From contig NZ_FOKG01000013.1 of the NCBI RefSeq assembly GCF_900111885.1, positions 160,629-224,628 of the forward strand: a DNA stretch of 64,000 bases. The letters run 5' to 3'. Shown piece by piece: positions 39,893-50,083 of the stretch (within the stretch, counting starts at the first letter, position 1; the number at the start of each line of letters is the position of its first letter). A model generated the notes under the pieces. It saw only the letters and a list, made by a program, of their open reading frames with translations, was not told where the DNA came from and searched no databases. This DNA comes from Amycolatopsis marina (GTDB lineage: Bacteria > Actinomycetota > Actinomycetes > Mycobacteriales > Pseudonocardiaceae). The position numbers and the translations under genes were made by a program.

Positions 39893-41570
39893 TCCAGGCC
39901 CGGCCGTCGGCCGGGTCCTGTTCGAGCAGCTTGCCGGGGTTCAGGATTCCCTCGGGATCGACCGTGGCCTTGACCGCACGCAACACCTGCAGGCCGAGTT
40001 CGCCGATCTCCGCACCGAGATAGGGAGCATGATCGACGCCGACAGCGTGATGATGCGAGATGGTGCCCAGCGGGCGGTCCTGCCCCTCGCTGATCGCCCT
40101 GGACGCGGCTGCCTTGGCACGTTCCCACTGACCCACCGGATCCGCACCGTCCCTGGCGGCCAGGGTGGTGAAGTACAGCGAGGCGCCGGTCTCGTACGCG
40201 TGCGAGATGTGGCACATCACCACCGCGCCGCTCGGCAACGCACCACGCAACGCCGCGCGGACCTCGTCCCGCAACCGGTCCAGACTGGACCAGTAGGTCG
40301 CCGTTTCCAGCGTCTCGACGCAGACGCCGTGCTCCATGAGCGCATCGCGCTGACGTGGCCCGTGGAAACGGCCACGACGCCACGACTCCCCCGGAGCCGT
40401 TCCGATGGAGACCGCGCCCGCCGCGCGGAGCAGGCGCACGGTACGGCGACGACGCTCGGCGATCCGGCCACGTGACGATCCGTGCCAGCCGAGGACGAGC
40501 AGACAGGGCTCCCCGACTCCGCGAGCGGCGAGGTAGCGGCGCAGGGCGAAGATCTTCCAGCCGGAGTTCAGCGACAGGGACACCTCGGTCTCCTCGCTGT
40601 CGGAGAGCCGCGTGATATCCGCCAGCAATCCGGCCTGTGCCATTGCCCGCACCGCGGCACTGCCCTGCTGCCAACCGTTCAGCACGAAGGCCTCGTACCG
40701 CTCCACCCCGGGCAGCGGCCGCACCCGGACCTCGACCTCGGTGATCACCCCCAGTGCACCTTCACTGCCGACAGCCAGCTGCCGGAGGTCGGGTCCCGCC
40801 GCCGAAGCGGGAGCCGCACCGAGCCGCCACTGCCCGCGCGGGGTCGCGAGACGCACCCCGGTCACCATGTCCTCGAACCGGCCGTATCCCGAGGACGCCT
40901 GACCAGCGGACCGCGTGGCCGCGAAACCACCGATCGTGGCGCGCTCGAACGACTGCGGCACGTGGCCCAGCGTGAACCCGTGCAGGGCGAGCAGACGTTC
41001 CGCCTCAGGTCCACGCACCCCTGCCTGCAACACCGCCGTCCTGGAAACCGGGTCCACCGACACCAGCCGGTCCAGCCGAGCCAGGTCGAGGGCGATCACG
41101 GACTCCTTGCTGCCACGCAGGGCGTTCACCCCGCCGACCACGGAGGTGCCACCGCCGAACGGCACCACTCCGACATCGTGCGCGGTGCACACCTCCAGCA
41201 CCCGCTGCACCTCGTCGGGGTCGGCGGGCAGGACCACCGCATCGGGCACCGCGAGCCCCAGTGCCGGATGCCGCCTGCGGATCAGGTCCAGGTACGAGAG
41301 CCCACCTGCCCGGCCGAGGCGCTCGGCCCGGTCGTCCAGCACGTTCTCGCGGCCCACGACGGCCAGCAGATCCGCCGCCGCATCGGCGGGCAGCCCGGAC
41401 ACCGGGACGGCGATCGCCGAATCGGGTGCGACCGCTTGTTCGGCTGTCTCCGGCGTCAGCGGGCCGATACGCTCGGAGAGCCAGCGAAGGGCCTTGGCGG
41501 GAAGCTCCGCGGCCGAGGCACCCTCAGGCGTCCAGGTGCGTCGAATGCGGTGGTCAACAATGTCGTTCAC
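39882..41570 (-). CDS. FAD-binding oxidase, alkylglycerone-phosphate synthase-like
   Basis: 562-residue flavoprotein of the VAO/PCMH fold. FAD-binding motifs are PFGGGTSVVGGV (about residues 139-150) and GHVPQSFERATIGGFAATRS (about 210-230), and the C-terminal domain holds the SHHHAVG motif near residue 500 that marks alkyl-dihydroxyacetone-phosphate synthases. GTG 41570 is chosen for the NDIVDHRIRRTW lead; longer starts would run into the divergent TetR. With TetR and glpD it forms a cluster ordered as M. tuberculosis Rv2251/Rv2250c/Rv2249c. It may form ether lipids from acyl-DHAP, but this is not shown for bacterial members of this branch. Confidence 0.87.
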   Translation of the reverse strand: MNDIVDHRIRRTWTPEGASAAELPAKALRWLSERIGPLTPETAEQAVAPDSAIAVPVSGLPADAAADLLAVVGRENVLDDRAERLGRAGGLSYLDLIRRRHPALGLAVPDAVVLPADPDEVQRVLEVCTAHDVGVVPFGGGTSVVGGVNALRGSKESVIALDLARLDRLVSVDPVSRTAVLQAGVRGPEAERLLALHGFTLGHVPQSFERATIGGFAATRSAGQASSGYGRFEDMVTGVRLATPRGQWRLGAAPASAAGPDLRQLAVGSEGALGVITEVEVRVRPLPGVERYEAFVLNGWQQGSAAVRAMAQAGLLADITRLSDSEETEVSLSLNSGWKIFALRRYLAARGVGEPCLLVLGWHGSSRGRIAERRRRTVRLLRAAGAVSIGTAPGESWRRGRFHGPRQRDALMEHGVCVETLETATYWSSLDRLRDEVRAALRGALPSGAVVMCHISHAYETGASLYFTTLAARDGADPVGQWERAKAAASRAISEGQDRPLGTISHHHAVGVDHAPYLGAEIGELGLQVLRAVKATVDPEGILNPGKLLEQDPADGRAWIRD

Positions 41571-41586
41571 CGCTACAGTGTGACAC

Positions 41587-42240
41587 ATGGAGCCCAAACG
41601 TCACAGCGACCTCGCCACCGGTAGTGCGCTGTCCGGCACGCGTGCCCGCTCGGCCGCATCCCGAGTCTCCGACGATGTGCTGCTCGACGCGGCCCGCACG
41701 TGCGTGCTCGCCAGCGGCGTGCGCCGCACCACCCTCGCTGAGATCGCCCGCACGGCCCACGTCAGCCGGATGACGCTGTACCGACGCTTTCCGGACGTTC
41801 GCAACGTCCTGGCCGCGCTGATGACCAGGGAGTTCGGCGCCCTGCTGCGCAGCGCCAGTGCCGGTGCGGCCACGGCGGCCAGCGCACGGGAACGACTCGT
41901 CGACAGCTCCGTCGCCGCGGTGCACGCCCTGGTCGGCGACCCGCTGATGCGCACGGTGCTCGACCTCGACGCCGAACTCCTCATGCCGTACGTCGTACAA
42001 CGCCTGGGAGCCACCCAACGTCTTGCCGAGCAGGTACTGACCGCCCAGGTCGCGGCAGGCCACCAGGACGGCTCCATCCGCAGGACCGACACGGCCGCAC
42101 AGGTGCGGGCAGTACTGCTCGTGGTCCAGTCCTTCGTTCTCTCCCTGCGCCCGGCCACAGCCGACGTCGACGAGGCCGCCCTGCTCGCGGAGCTTCGGCA
42201 CATCCTGGACACCACCCTGCGCCCGGGGTCCGCGAGATGA
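41587..42240 (+). CDS. TetR-family regulator
   Basis: 217-residue regulator; helix-turn-helix at about residues 48-78 (TTLAEIARTAHVSRMTLYRR followed by FPDVRNVL). The ATG lies 16 bp from the divergent oxidase start; a TACAGT box seven bases upstream would give a leaderless message. The stop overlaps the glpD ATG. Corresponding position and neighbours match Rv2250c. It probably controls the oxidase and glpD together in response to a lipid intermediate (inference). Confidence 0.9.
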   Translation: MEPKRHSDLATGSALSGTRARSAASRVSDDVLLDAARTCVLASGVRRTTLAEIARTAHVSRMTLYRRFPDVRNVLAALMTREFGALLRSASAGAATAASARERLVDSSVAAVHALVGDPLMRTVLDLDAELLMPYVVQRLGATQRLAEQVLTAQVAAGHQDGSIRRTDTAAQVRAVLLVVQSFVLSLRPATADVDEAALLAELRHILDTTLRPGSAR

Positions 42241-43781
42241 TCCACGGCTCGCTCAACGCGGACCGCAGACGCACCGAACTCGAGCGCATGGCCGAGGGCG
42301 AGACGGTCGACGTGCTGGTGGTGGGTGGCGGTGTCACCGGAGCCGGGATCGCGCTGGACGCGGCATCCCGGGGCCTGTCGGTCGCGCTGATCGAAGCCAA
42401 CGACCTCGCGTTCGGCACCTCCCGGTGGTCCAGCAAACTGGTACACGGTGGACTGCGCTATCTCGCCAAGGGCAATCTCCCGCTCGCCCACGAGAGCGCG
42501 GTCGAACGGCACATCCTGATGACCAGGACCGCTCCGCACCTGACCCGGCCACTCGGCCAGGTCTTTCCCTTGCTGCCACAGACATCACGAGCGGAACGCG
42601 CGATCGTCGGCGCGGGTCTGCGGGCCGGGGACGTACTGCGCCGCGCGGCGGGCACGTCCTCGGAGGTACTGCCGAGGCCCAGGGCGATCCCGCCCGTCGA
42701 GGCACTCGCACTCGCGCCTGGCCTGCGCCGCAGTGGCCTGCGTGGCGCACTGCTGTCGTACGACGGCGCCCTCACCGACGACGCACGCCTGGTGATTTCC
42801 CTCGCCAGGACCGCGGCGGCGTTCGGCGCCAGGATTCTCCCCCGGGTGCGGGCGAGCGCGCTGGACCGCGACAGCGTGCTGGCCACCGACGAACTGACCG
42901 GCGAGACACTCGAACTGCGGGCACGCCAGGTTGTCAACGCGACGGGTGTGTGGGCGGGAAAGCTGGTCCCCTCGGTCCGGCTTTCACCCTCCCGTGGTTC
43001 ACACCTCGTGCTCGACACGGGAGCAACCGGTCTCACCGGCACGTCCGTGCTGGTGCCGGTTCCCGGCGAGCACAACCGGTTCGTCTTCCTGCTGCCCCAA
43101 CCCGGCGGCAGGCTGTACCTCGGTCTCACCGACGAGCCGACACATGGTGACCCGCCGGACGTGCCGGTGGTTCCGCAGTCCGATGTGGACTTCTTGCTCG
43201 CCACGGCGTCGACGGCGCTCGAAAGGGATCTCAGGGAAGCCGACATTCTGGGACGGTACGCGGGGTTGCGGCCGCTGCTCCAGGCCGACGGGAACACGGC
43301 GGACCTCTCCAGGAAGCACGCCGTGCTGACCTCACCGGAGGGCGTGCTCACCGTGGTCGGCGGCAAGCTCACGACCTACCGGAAAATGGCCGAGGATGCC
43401 GTAGACGCCGCGATTTCGGCGGCGGCGCTGGAGGCGGCACCGGCGCGCACGCGATGGCTGCCACTGCTCGGCGCGACCAGGAGGGACCGCCTGCCCGCGG
43501 TCCAAGCGCCCGCACGCCTCGTGGAGAAGTACGGGATCGAGGCCCCACGGGTCGCCGCACCCGGCGAACTGGACCCGGACCTCGCGGCACCGCTGTTCCC
43601 GGGTTGCGCGGTCACGGCTGCCGAGGTGGTGTGGGCCGTGCGCCACGAGGGAGCACTCGACGCGGCCGACGTGCTCGATCGAAGGACACGACTCGGTCTC
43701 ATTCCGGATGAACGGGCAGCGGCCGAACCCGTCGTGGTGAATCTGGTCCGGCGTTCGCTGGCCGGGCTGCGGAACCGGTAG
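42237..43781 (+). CDS. glpD: Glycerol-3-phosphate dehydrogenase (FAD-dependent)
   Basis: 514-residue membrane-associated flavoenzyme oxidising glycerol-3-phosphate to dihydroxyacetone phosphate, with electrons to quinone. The N-terminal FAD motif VVGGGVTGAGIALDAASRG (about residues 27-45), the SSKLVHGGLRYL signature (about 66-77), GRYAGLRPLL and VGGKLTTYRKMAEDAVD are complete, and a C-terminal DAO_C helical domain follows. ATG overlaps the TetR stop (ATGA). Beside an AGPS-like oxidase, it would supply or consume the DHAP backbone. No glpF or glpK is nearby. Confidence 0.94.
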   Translation: MIHGSLNADRRRTELERMAEGETVDVLVVGGGVTGAGIALDAASRGLSVALIEANDLAFGTSRWSSKLVHGGLRYLAKGNLPLAHESAVERHILMTRTAPHLTRPLGQVFPLLPQTSRAERAIVGAGLRAGDVLRRAAGTSSEVLPRPRAIPPVEALALAPGLRRSGLRGALLSYDGALTDDARLVISLARTAAAFGARILPRVRASALDRDSVLATDELTGETLELRARQVVNATGVWAGKLVPSVRLSPSRGSHLVLDTGATGLTGTSVLVPVPGEHNRFVFLLPQPGGRLYLGLTDEPTHGDPPDVPVVPQSDVDFLLATASTALERDLREADILGRYAGLRPLLQADGNTADLSRKHAVLTSPEGVLTVVGGKLTTYRKMAEDAVDAAISAAALEAAPARTRWLPLLGATRRDRLPAVQAPARLVEKYGIEAPRVAAPGELDPDLAAPLFPGCAVTAAEVVWAVRHEGALDAADVLDRRTRLGLIPDERAAAEPVVVNLVRRSLAGLRNR

Positions 43782-43834
43782 CACCGCCAAAGTTGACCTT
43801 TTTTCGGGTTTTTGCCAACGTACGGTTGTAAAGC

Positions 43835-43852
43835 GGGTCCAGTACTGGACCC
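43835..43852. promoter_or_regulatory. 18-bp perfect palindrome before NatA-like gene
   Basis: GGGTCCAGTACTGGACCC is self-complementary, 53 bp after the glpD stop and 125 bp before the ABC ATPase. It may be an operator for the exporter or, as a seven-pair stem with a GTAC loop, a weak terminator for glpD. Confidence 0.55.
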
Positions 43853-43977
43853 TGGATAAACCACTGGGGGCCGGGGGCACGCTCCGTAGCAAATCAGGCA
43901 CGATTCTGGTCAAGAACAGAACAGGCTGCCGGCTCACGACCTGACAGATCTCGCGATTGTGCAAGGAGCGTATTCCC

Positions 43978-44910
43978 GTGCCAGACAACACGCTGGAGAT
44001 CGATCGGATCTCCAAGCGGTACGGCGACATCGTCGCCCTCGACTCGGTCAGCTTCGACGTCCGGCCGGGTGAGCTGTTCGGCTTCGTCGGCAGCAACGGC
44101 GCCGGAAAGACCACGACCATGCGGATCGCGCTCGGCGTGCTCGCCGCCGATTCCGGTGAGGTCCGTTACAACGGCCATCCCATCAATCACGAGACCAGGA
44201 CGCGTATCGGCTACATGCCGGAGGAGCGCGGGCTCTACCCGAAGATGAAGGTGCTCGACCAGCTCGTCTACCTGGCGCAGCTGCACGGCCTCAGCACCAA
44301 CGAGGCGCACAAGAGTGCCGAGGAGTGGATTCTCCGGCTCGGCCTGCGCGAACGACGCGGTGACGAGGTGCAGAAGCTCAGTCTCGGCAACCAGCAACGG
44401 GTTCAGCTCGCGGCGGCCCTCGTGCACCACCCCACCGTGCTCGTGCTGGACGAGCCCTTCTCCGGCCTGGACCCGCTCGCGGTGGACGTGATGAGCCAGG
44501 TGCTGCGGGAGAAGGCGGCCGAAGGTGTGCCGGTGGTGTTCTCCAGTCACCAGCTCGACCTGGTCGAACGGCTCTGTGACCGGGTCGGAATCATCCGGGC
44601 AGGACGGATGGTCGCCACGGGTACCGTCGACGAGCTCACCACATCCGCGGCCACCCAGCTCAGGGTCGGCGCGCCGCACGCGCCTGAAGGCTGGGCCGCG
44701 CAGCTGCCCGGTGTTCGCGTGCTCTCGCAGAACGGGTCCGGCACGCTGCTCGAGCTGACTCCGGAAGCTGACGACCAGGCCGTGCTGAACGCCGCGCTCG
44801 CCACGGGACCCGTCACCGAATTCAGCAGGCGACGTCCCTCGCTCACCGAACTGTTCCGCAGCGCCGTCTCCGACGACACCGCTTCCCCGGAAGGAGAGGC
44901 CCGAGCATGA
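43978..44910 (+). CDS. ABC transporter ATP-binding protein, NatA-like
   Basis: 310-residue ATPase: Walker A GSNGAGKTTT (about residues 37-46), signature LSLGNQQRVQLAAAL, Walker B VLVLDEPFSGLDP and SSHQLDLVERLCD. A C-terminal DUF4162-like domain follows, as in NatA-type exporters. GTG 43978 has AAGGAG nine bases before it. Coupled by a 4-bp overlap to its permease. In Bacillus the NatAB homologues extrude Na+; in actinomycetes the substrate is generally unproven. Confidence 0.92.
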   Translation: MPDNTLEIDRISKRYGDIVALDSVSFDVRPGELFGFVGSNGAGKTTTMRIALGVLAADSGEVRYNGHPINHETRTRIGYMPEERGLYPKMKVLDQLVYLAQLHGLSTNEAHKSAEEWILRLGLRERRGDEVQKLSLGNQQRVQLAAALVHHPTVLVLDEPFSGLDPLAVDVMSQVLREKAAEGVPVVFSSHQLDLVERLCDRVGIIRAGRMVATGTVDELTTSAATQLRVGAPHAPEGWAAQLPGVRVLSQNGSGTLLELTPEADDQAVLNAALATGPVTEFSRRRPSLTELFRSAVSDDTASPEGEARA

Positions 44911-46133
44911 GCACTCCCACGACTACTCCGGCAACGGGGAACAGCCGTTCGGTCCGGCCGCTGACCGCGATCCGCCTGGTGGCTCAGCGTGAGCTCAACA
45001 TGCGGCTGCGCACGAAGTCCTTCGTGATCGGCACGGCCGTGATCCTGCTGGTCCTCGCCGGCTACCTGCTGCTGCAGGCCTCCCTGTTCAGCGATGCGGA
45101 CAAGAAGGAGGTCGGGCTCGCCGGGCAGGCCGCGGGCATCGACGCCCCGCTGCGGACACAGGCCGAGCAGCTCGGCCAGGACATCGAGACCACTCAGGTG
45201 TCCAGTGTGGAAGCAGGACGCGAACAGGTCGCGAACGGCGATCTGGACGCGGTGGTCTCCGGTAACGCCGCGAGCCTGCAGGTGCTGGTCAAGTCCGAAC
45301 TGGACGAAGAGCTTCGCGTCCTGCTCAACGCCATCTCGCAGAACGAGGTGCTGAACGCGAAACTTGCCGAGGCGGGCGTCAACCCGGCGCAGGTGATGAG
45401 CGAGGTCAACGCGGCGCAGGTCTCCGTCACGTCGATCGAACCAGCTGACCCCGAGCGCGGCCAGCGGATGGCGATCGGGCTCATCATGGTCTTCCTGCTC
45501 TACATGAGCATCGTCACCTACGGAAGTCTTGTCGCGCAGGGCGTGGTCGAGGAGAAGGCCAGCCGGGTGGTCGAGATCCTGCTGTCCACCGTGCGACCGT
45601 GGCACCTCCTGCTCGGCAAGGTGATCGGGCTCGGCCTTGTCGGGCTCGCCCAGCTGGTGATCCTGGCCGGCGCCGGGCTGGCGATGGCGACCGCGACGGG
45701 AGTGCTGACCCTGTCCGGTGTGGCCACCGGCGCGATCCTGTGGGGTCTGCTCTGGTACCTGCTGGGCTTCTTCCTCTACGCCACGATCTTCGCAGGCGCG
45801 GGATCCCTGGTGTCGCGACAGGAGGACGTGCAGTCGGTGGTGACACCGGTTTCCATGGTGCTGATCATCGGGTTCATCGTGGGGCTCAACCTGATGATCC
45901 AGGACCCCGAGGGCACTGGCACCGAGGTCCTCTCGATGATTCCGTTGCTCTCCCCGGTGCTGATGCCCGGCCGGATCGCGACCGGAACCGTTCCAGGCTG
46001 GGAGATCGCGGTCTCGATCCTGCTTACGGCGGCAACGGTGGCATTGTTCACCTGGCTCAGCGGGAAGGTGTACCGCAACGCGGTGCTGCGGACCGGCAGC
46101 CGCGTCAAGCTCACCGAGGCACTGCGCGGCTGA
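44907..46133 (+). CDS. ABC transporter permease, NatB-like (ABC-2)
   Basis: 408-residue permease. One N-terminal helix (about residues 42-60) precedes a large extracytoplasmic domain (about 62-185), then five or six helices follow. The cytoplasmic coupling motif VVEEKASRVVEILLSTVRPWHLL is characteristic of NatB proteins. It forms an exporter with the preceding ATPase. It ends nine bases from the convergent photolyase stop without a terminator. Confidence 0.92.
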   Translation: MSTPTTTPATGNSRSVRPLTAIRLVAQRELNMRLRTKSFVIGTAVILLVLAGYLLLQASLFSDADKKEVGLAGQAAGIDAPLRTQAEQLGQDIETTQVSSVEAGREQVANGDLDAVVSGNAASLQVLVKSELDEELRVLLNAISQNEVLNAKLAEAGVNPAQVMSEVNAAQVSVTSIEPADPERGQRMAIGLIMVFLLYMSIVTYGSLVAQGVVEEKASRVVEILLSTVRPWHLLLGKVIGLGLVGLAQLVILAGAGLAMATATGVLTLSGVATGAILWGLLWYLLGFFLYATIFAGAGSLVSRQEDVQSVVTPVSMVLIIGFIVGLNLMIQDPEGTGTEVLSMIPLLSPVLMPGRIATGTVPGWEIAVSILLTAATVALFTWLSGKVYRNAVLRTGSRVKLTEALRG

Positions 46134-46142
46134 TTCGGCGCG

Positions 46143-47504
46143 CTACCCGGTGATCCGGCCGTAGCGCTCCAGTGCGACCCGGCGCTCAGGTGCGTGCTCG
46201 ACCATGGGCGCCGGGTAGCCGCTCCACTCGGCAGGCGGCCGTTTCCAGGGCTGGTGCACGGCTTTGCCGGCGATCTGACGAAGTTCCGGGACATACGTCC
46301 GCACGTAGTCGCCCGAAGGATCGAACTTCTCTCCCTGCGTCACCGGATTGAAGATCCGGAAGTAGGGTGCGGCATCGGTACCCGATCCGGCCACCCACTG
46401 CCAGTTGAGCTGGTTCGAGGCGAGATCGCCGTCCACGAGATACCGCATGAAATGCCGAGCTCCCCAGCGCCACGGCAGGTGCAGGTCCTTGATCAGGAAA
46501 CTGGCCACCACCATACGGATCCGATTGTGCATCCAGCCTTCGGCCAGCAGTTGACGCATTCCCGCGTCGACGATCGGATAACCCGTGCGACCCTCGCGCC
46601 AGTGGTCGAACGCCGCCCGTCCGGCCGCTCCGGTCTCCGTGACCATCGCGTCGAACTTACTGTCCAGGTTGTGTCTCGCGGCGTCCGGACGGTGCCAGAG
46701 GACGTCGGCGTGAAACTCCCGCCAAGCCAGCTCACCGCGCAACGTGTCCGGACCCGTGCCCTCCTGGCCCGCGAGCTCGGCGAGCAGGGTGCGTGGGTGC
46801 AGGCAACCCCAGCGCAGATACGGCGAGAGCCGTGTGGTGGCAGGCCGGTCGGGGCGGTTCCGGTCCTCGGCGTACGCCGCCAGTCCATGGCCGAGAAAGT
46901 CGTGCCAGAGAGCGAGGGCCGCATCCTCACCCGGTTCGGGCAGCACCATCCCTGCGGGTGCCGGAGTGTTCGGCACCTCGGCGGCACATCCGAGCTTCGA
47001 CGACTCCACCCATTCCACTGTGGACCTACCGGTGTCCGCGGGGGCAGGCCAGCCGTGGCGGAGCCAGGCACGGAAGAACGGCGTGAACACCAGATACGGC
47101 TCGCCGTCCGGCTTGCGCACCCGGCCAGGGGTGACGGCGTACGGCGAACCCGTCCGCACGAGTTCCACGCCGTCCAGCGCCCGCTCGACCTCGGCGTCGC
47201 GCCTGCGCCCGTAGGGACCCGCGTCGGCGCCGATATGGACACTGCAGGCGTCGACGGCCGCCACGATGCGCGGCACAACCCGCACCGGATCGCCCCGGAC
47301 GACCAGCAGCCTGCCGCCGAGCTGGGCGTCGAGGGCACGCAGACAGCCGTGCAGGAACGCGGTGCGCGCGGCCCCAGCAGGGGCGATCAGCGCGTCGTCC
47401 AGGACGTAGAGCGCGAGCACACCGGACGAGGCACGGGCGGCGGACAGCAGGGCCGGATTGTCACCCAGCCGGAGATCACGACGGAACCACAGCACCGAGG
47501 GCAC
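46143..47504 (-). CDS. phr: Deoxyribodipyrimidine photolyase
   Basis: 453-residue light-driven repair enzyme for cyclobutane pyrimidine dimers. The photolyase alpha/beta domain (residues 1-130, SVLWFRRDLRLGDNPAL) may hold the antenna; the FAD-binding helical domain contains TTRLSPYLRWGCLHPRT (about 222-238), WREFHADVLWHRPD, EGWMHNRIRMVVASFL and GDLASNQLNWQWVAGSGTDAAPYFRIFNP, the typical class I CPD signature including the Trp chain region. It is a single gene. Confidence 0.95.
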   Translation of the reverse strand: MPSVLWFRRDLRLGDNPALLSAARASSGVLALYVLDDALIAPAGAARTAFLHGCLRALDAQLGGRLLVVRGDPVRVVPRIVAAVDACSVHIGADAGPYGRRRDAEVERALDGVELVRTGSPYAVTPGRVRKPDGEPYLVFTPFFRAWLRHGWPAPADTGRSTVEWVESSKLGCAAEVPNTPAPAGMVLPEPGEDAALALWHDFLGHGLAAYAEDRNRPDRPATTRLSPYLRWGCLHPRTLLAELAGQEGTGPDTLRGELAWREFHADVLWHRPDAARHNLDSKFDAMVTETGAAGRAAFDHWREGRTGYPIVDAGMRQLLAEGWMHNRIRMVVASFLIKDLHLPWRWGARHFMRYLVDGDLASNQLNWQWVAGSGTDAAPYFRIFNPVTQGEKFDPSGDYVRTYVPELRQIAGKAVHQPWKRPPAEWSGYPAPMVEHAPERRVALERYGRITG

Positions 47505-47556
47505 AGCCAGACACTAAGTGCCCGACCAGCTCGCCGCAGATCGGGCCGTAAACGCG

Positions 47557-47592
47557 GTCAGGGCCGCCCTGCGTCGGCAAGGCGGCCCTGAC
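47557..47592 (-). terminator. Hairpin terminator after gltA
   Basis: Perfect 12-bp arms GTCAGGGCCGCC and GGCGGCCCTGAC with a 12-base loop, about 20 bp beyond the citrate synthase stop. It lies upstream of photolyase and separates the two. Confidence 0.88.
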
Positions 47593-47612
47593 GGATCAGC
47601 TGAGAACCGGAG

Positions 47613-48935
<1,323 letters not shown>

Positions 48936-49125
48936 GCAGGTCCCTCTCACGGTCACACGGGACGGCGGTGCCCACAGGTTGCGCAGGTCACCTCGTCAGC
49001 ACGCGAGCAGGAGTCCTCTCGCCGCACACCGCCCCGCTGGGGTATGAATTCTTCCCTACGCTAGTCCACAAATAGCTGTGCGCGCAGCCATTGAGTTACC
49101 CACAGCTAAGGGTTTGGGACCAGGT

Positions 49126-50061
49126 TCACACGCCGGAGGCCGTCAGCTCCGCTGTCCACGGTGGTTCGGCGCCGCTCCGGGACACGGTGACGGCCGCGGC
49201 CCGTGCCGCGTAATCCAACGCCTGGCGCCAATCCGCCTCGGCCAGCGCGGTCAGGTCACCGGCCTTCCGCTGGTGCAACCACGCCAGCAGGGCACCCTGG
49301 ACGGTGTCGCCCGCGCCGATCGTGTCGACCAGCGTCGCCGGAGCTGTGGGCATCGTCACGTCAATTCCCCCCGCGGTCAGCACGCTCAGGCCGTCCCCGC
49401 CTCGGGTGAGCACGACGGCGTGGACGCCTGTGTCCAACCACGACCTCGCCGCCTCGACCGGGTCGCCCCCGCCTGCCAGCCACGCCGCGTCCTCCACGGA
49501 GAGCTTCAGCAACCGGACGTGCGGCAGCCAGGAGGCGAACCGGGCCCGGTAGGCGGCGCCGTCGACGATCAGCGCCTCCCTGATGTTCGGGTCGAGCGCC
49601 GTGAGGACCCCGTCGGCCGCCGCCCGCCGAAGCACCGATTCGTACGCGGTGGCCCCTGGTTCGAGCACCATGCCGAGCGTGCCGAGCGAGAGCGCGAAGG
49701 TGGACTCCGGCAGCGGGCCGGGGTCGCTGACCAGCCGGTCGGCGGTGCCCTCCGTGTAGAACGTGTAGTGCGCCGAGCCGGTTTCGTCGAGCGCGACGAC
49801 GGCGAGCGTGGTCGGTTCGGCACCACGCTGGACCATGGATACGTCTACTGAGGACTCTTCTAGCCGCTTCAGCAGAGCGATGCCGAACCGGTCGTTCGAC
49901 ACCCTGGACAGGAATGACACCGGCGCTTCGAGCCTGCCCGCGGCGAGCGCGACGTTGTACGGACCACCGCCGAGTCGCGGCCACAGGGGCCGCACTCCAC
50001 TGTCCGGATTGGACTCTCCTGGCACGAGGTCGACCAGTGCCTCTCCACCCACCACGATCAC
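49126..50061 (-). CDS. PfkB-family carbohydrate kinase (fructokinase-like)
   Basis: 311-residue sugar kinase. The N-terminal VVGGEALVDLVPGE and GGGPYNVALAAGRL (substrate lid) and the C-terminal DTIGAGDTVQGALLAWL with catalytic base D252 are intact. Sequence feel is fructokinase rather than ribokinase or 2-keto-3-deoxygluconate kinase, but the substrate is uncertain. GTG start with no strong ribosome site. It lies downstream of the same-strand TetR gene by 22 bp and may be co-transcribed with it. Confidence 0.9.
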   Translation of the reverse strand: MIVVGGEALVDLVPGESNPDSGVRPLWPRLGGGPYNVALAAGRLEAPVSFLSRVSNDRFGIALLKRLEESSVDVSMVQRGAEPTTLAVVALDETGSAHYTFYTEGTADRLVSDPGPLPESTFALSLGTLGMVLEPGATAYESVLRRAAADGVLTALDPNIREALIVDGAAYRARFASWLPHVRLLKLSVEDAAWLAGGGDPVEAARSWLDTGVHAVVLTRGGDGLSVLTAGGIDVTMPTAPATLVDTIGAGDTVQGALLAWLHQRKAGDLTALAEADWRQALDYAARAAAVTVSRSGAEPPWTAELTASGV

Positions 50062-50083
50062 GTCGCGATGCTATCCCGCCGCC

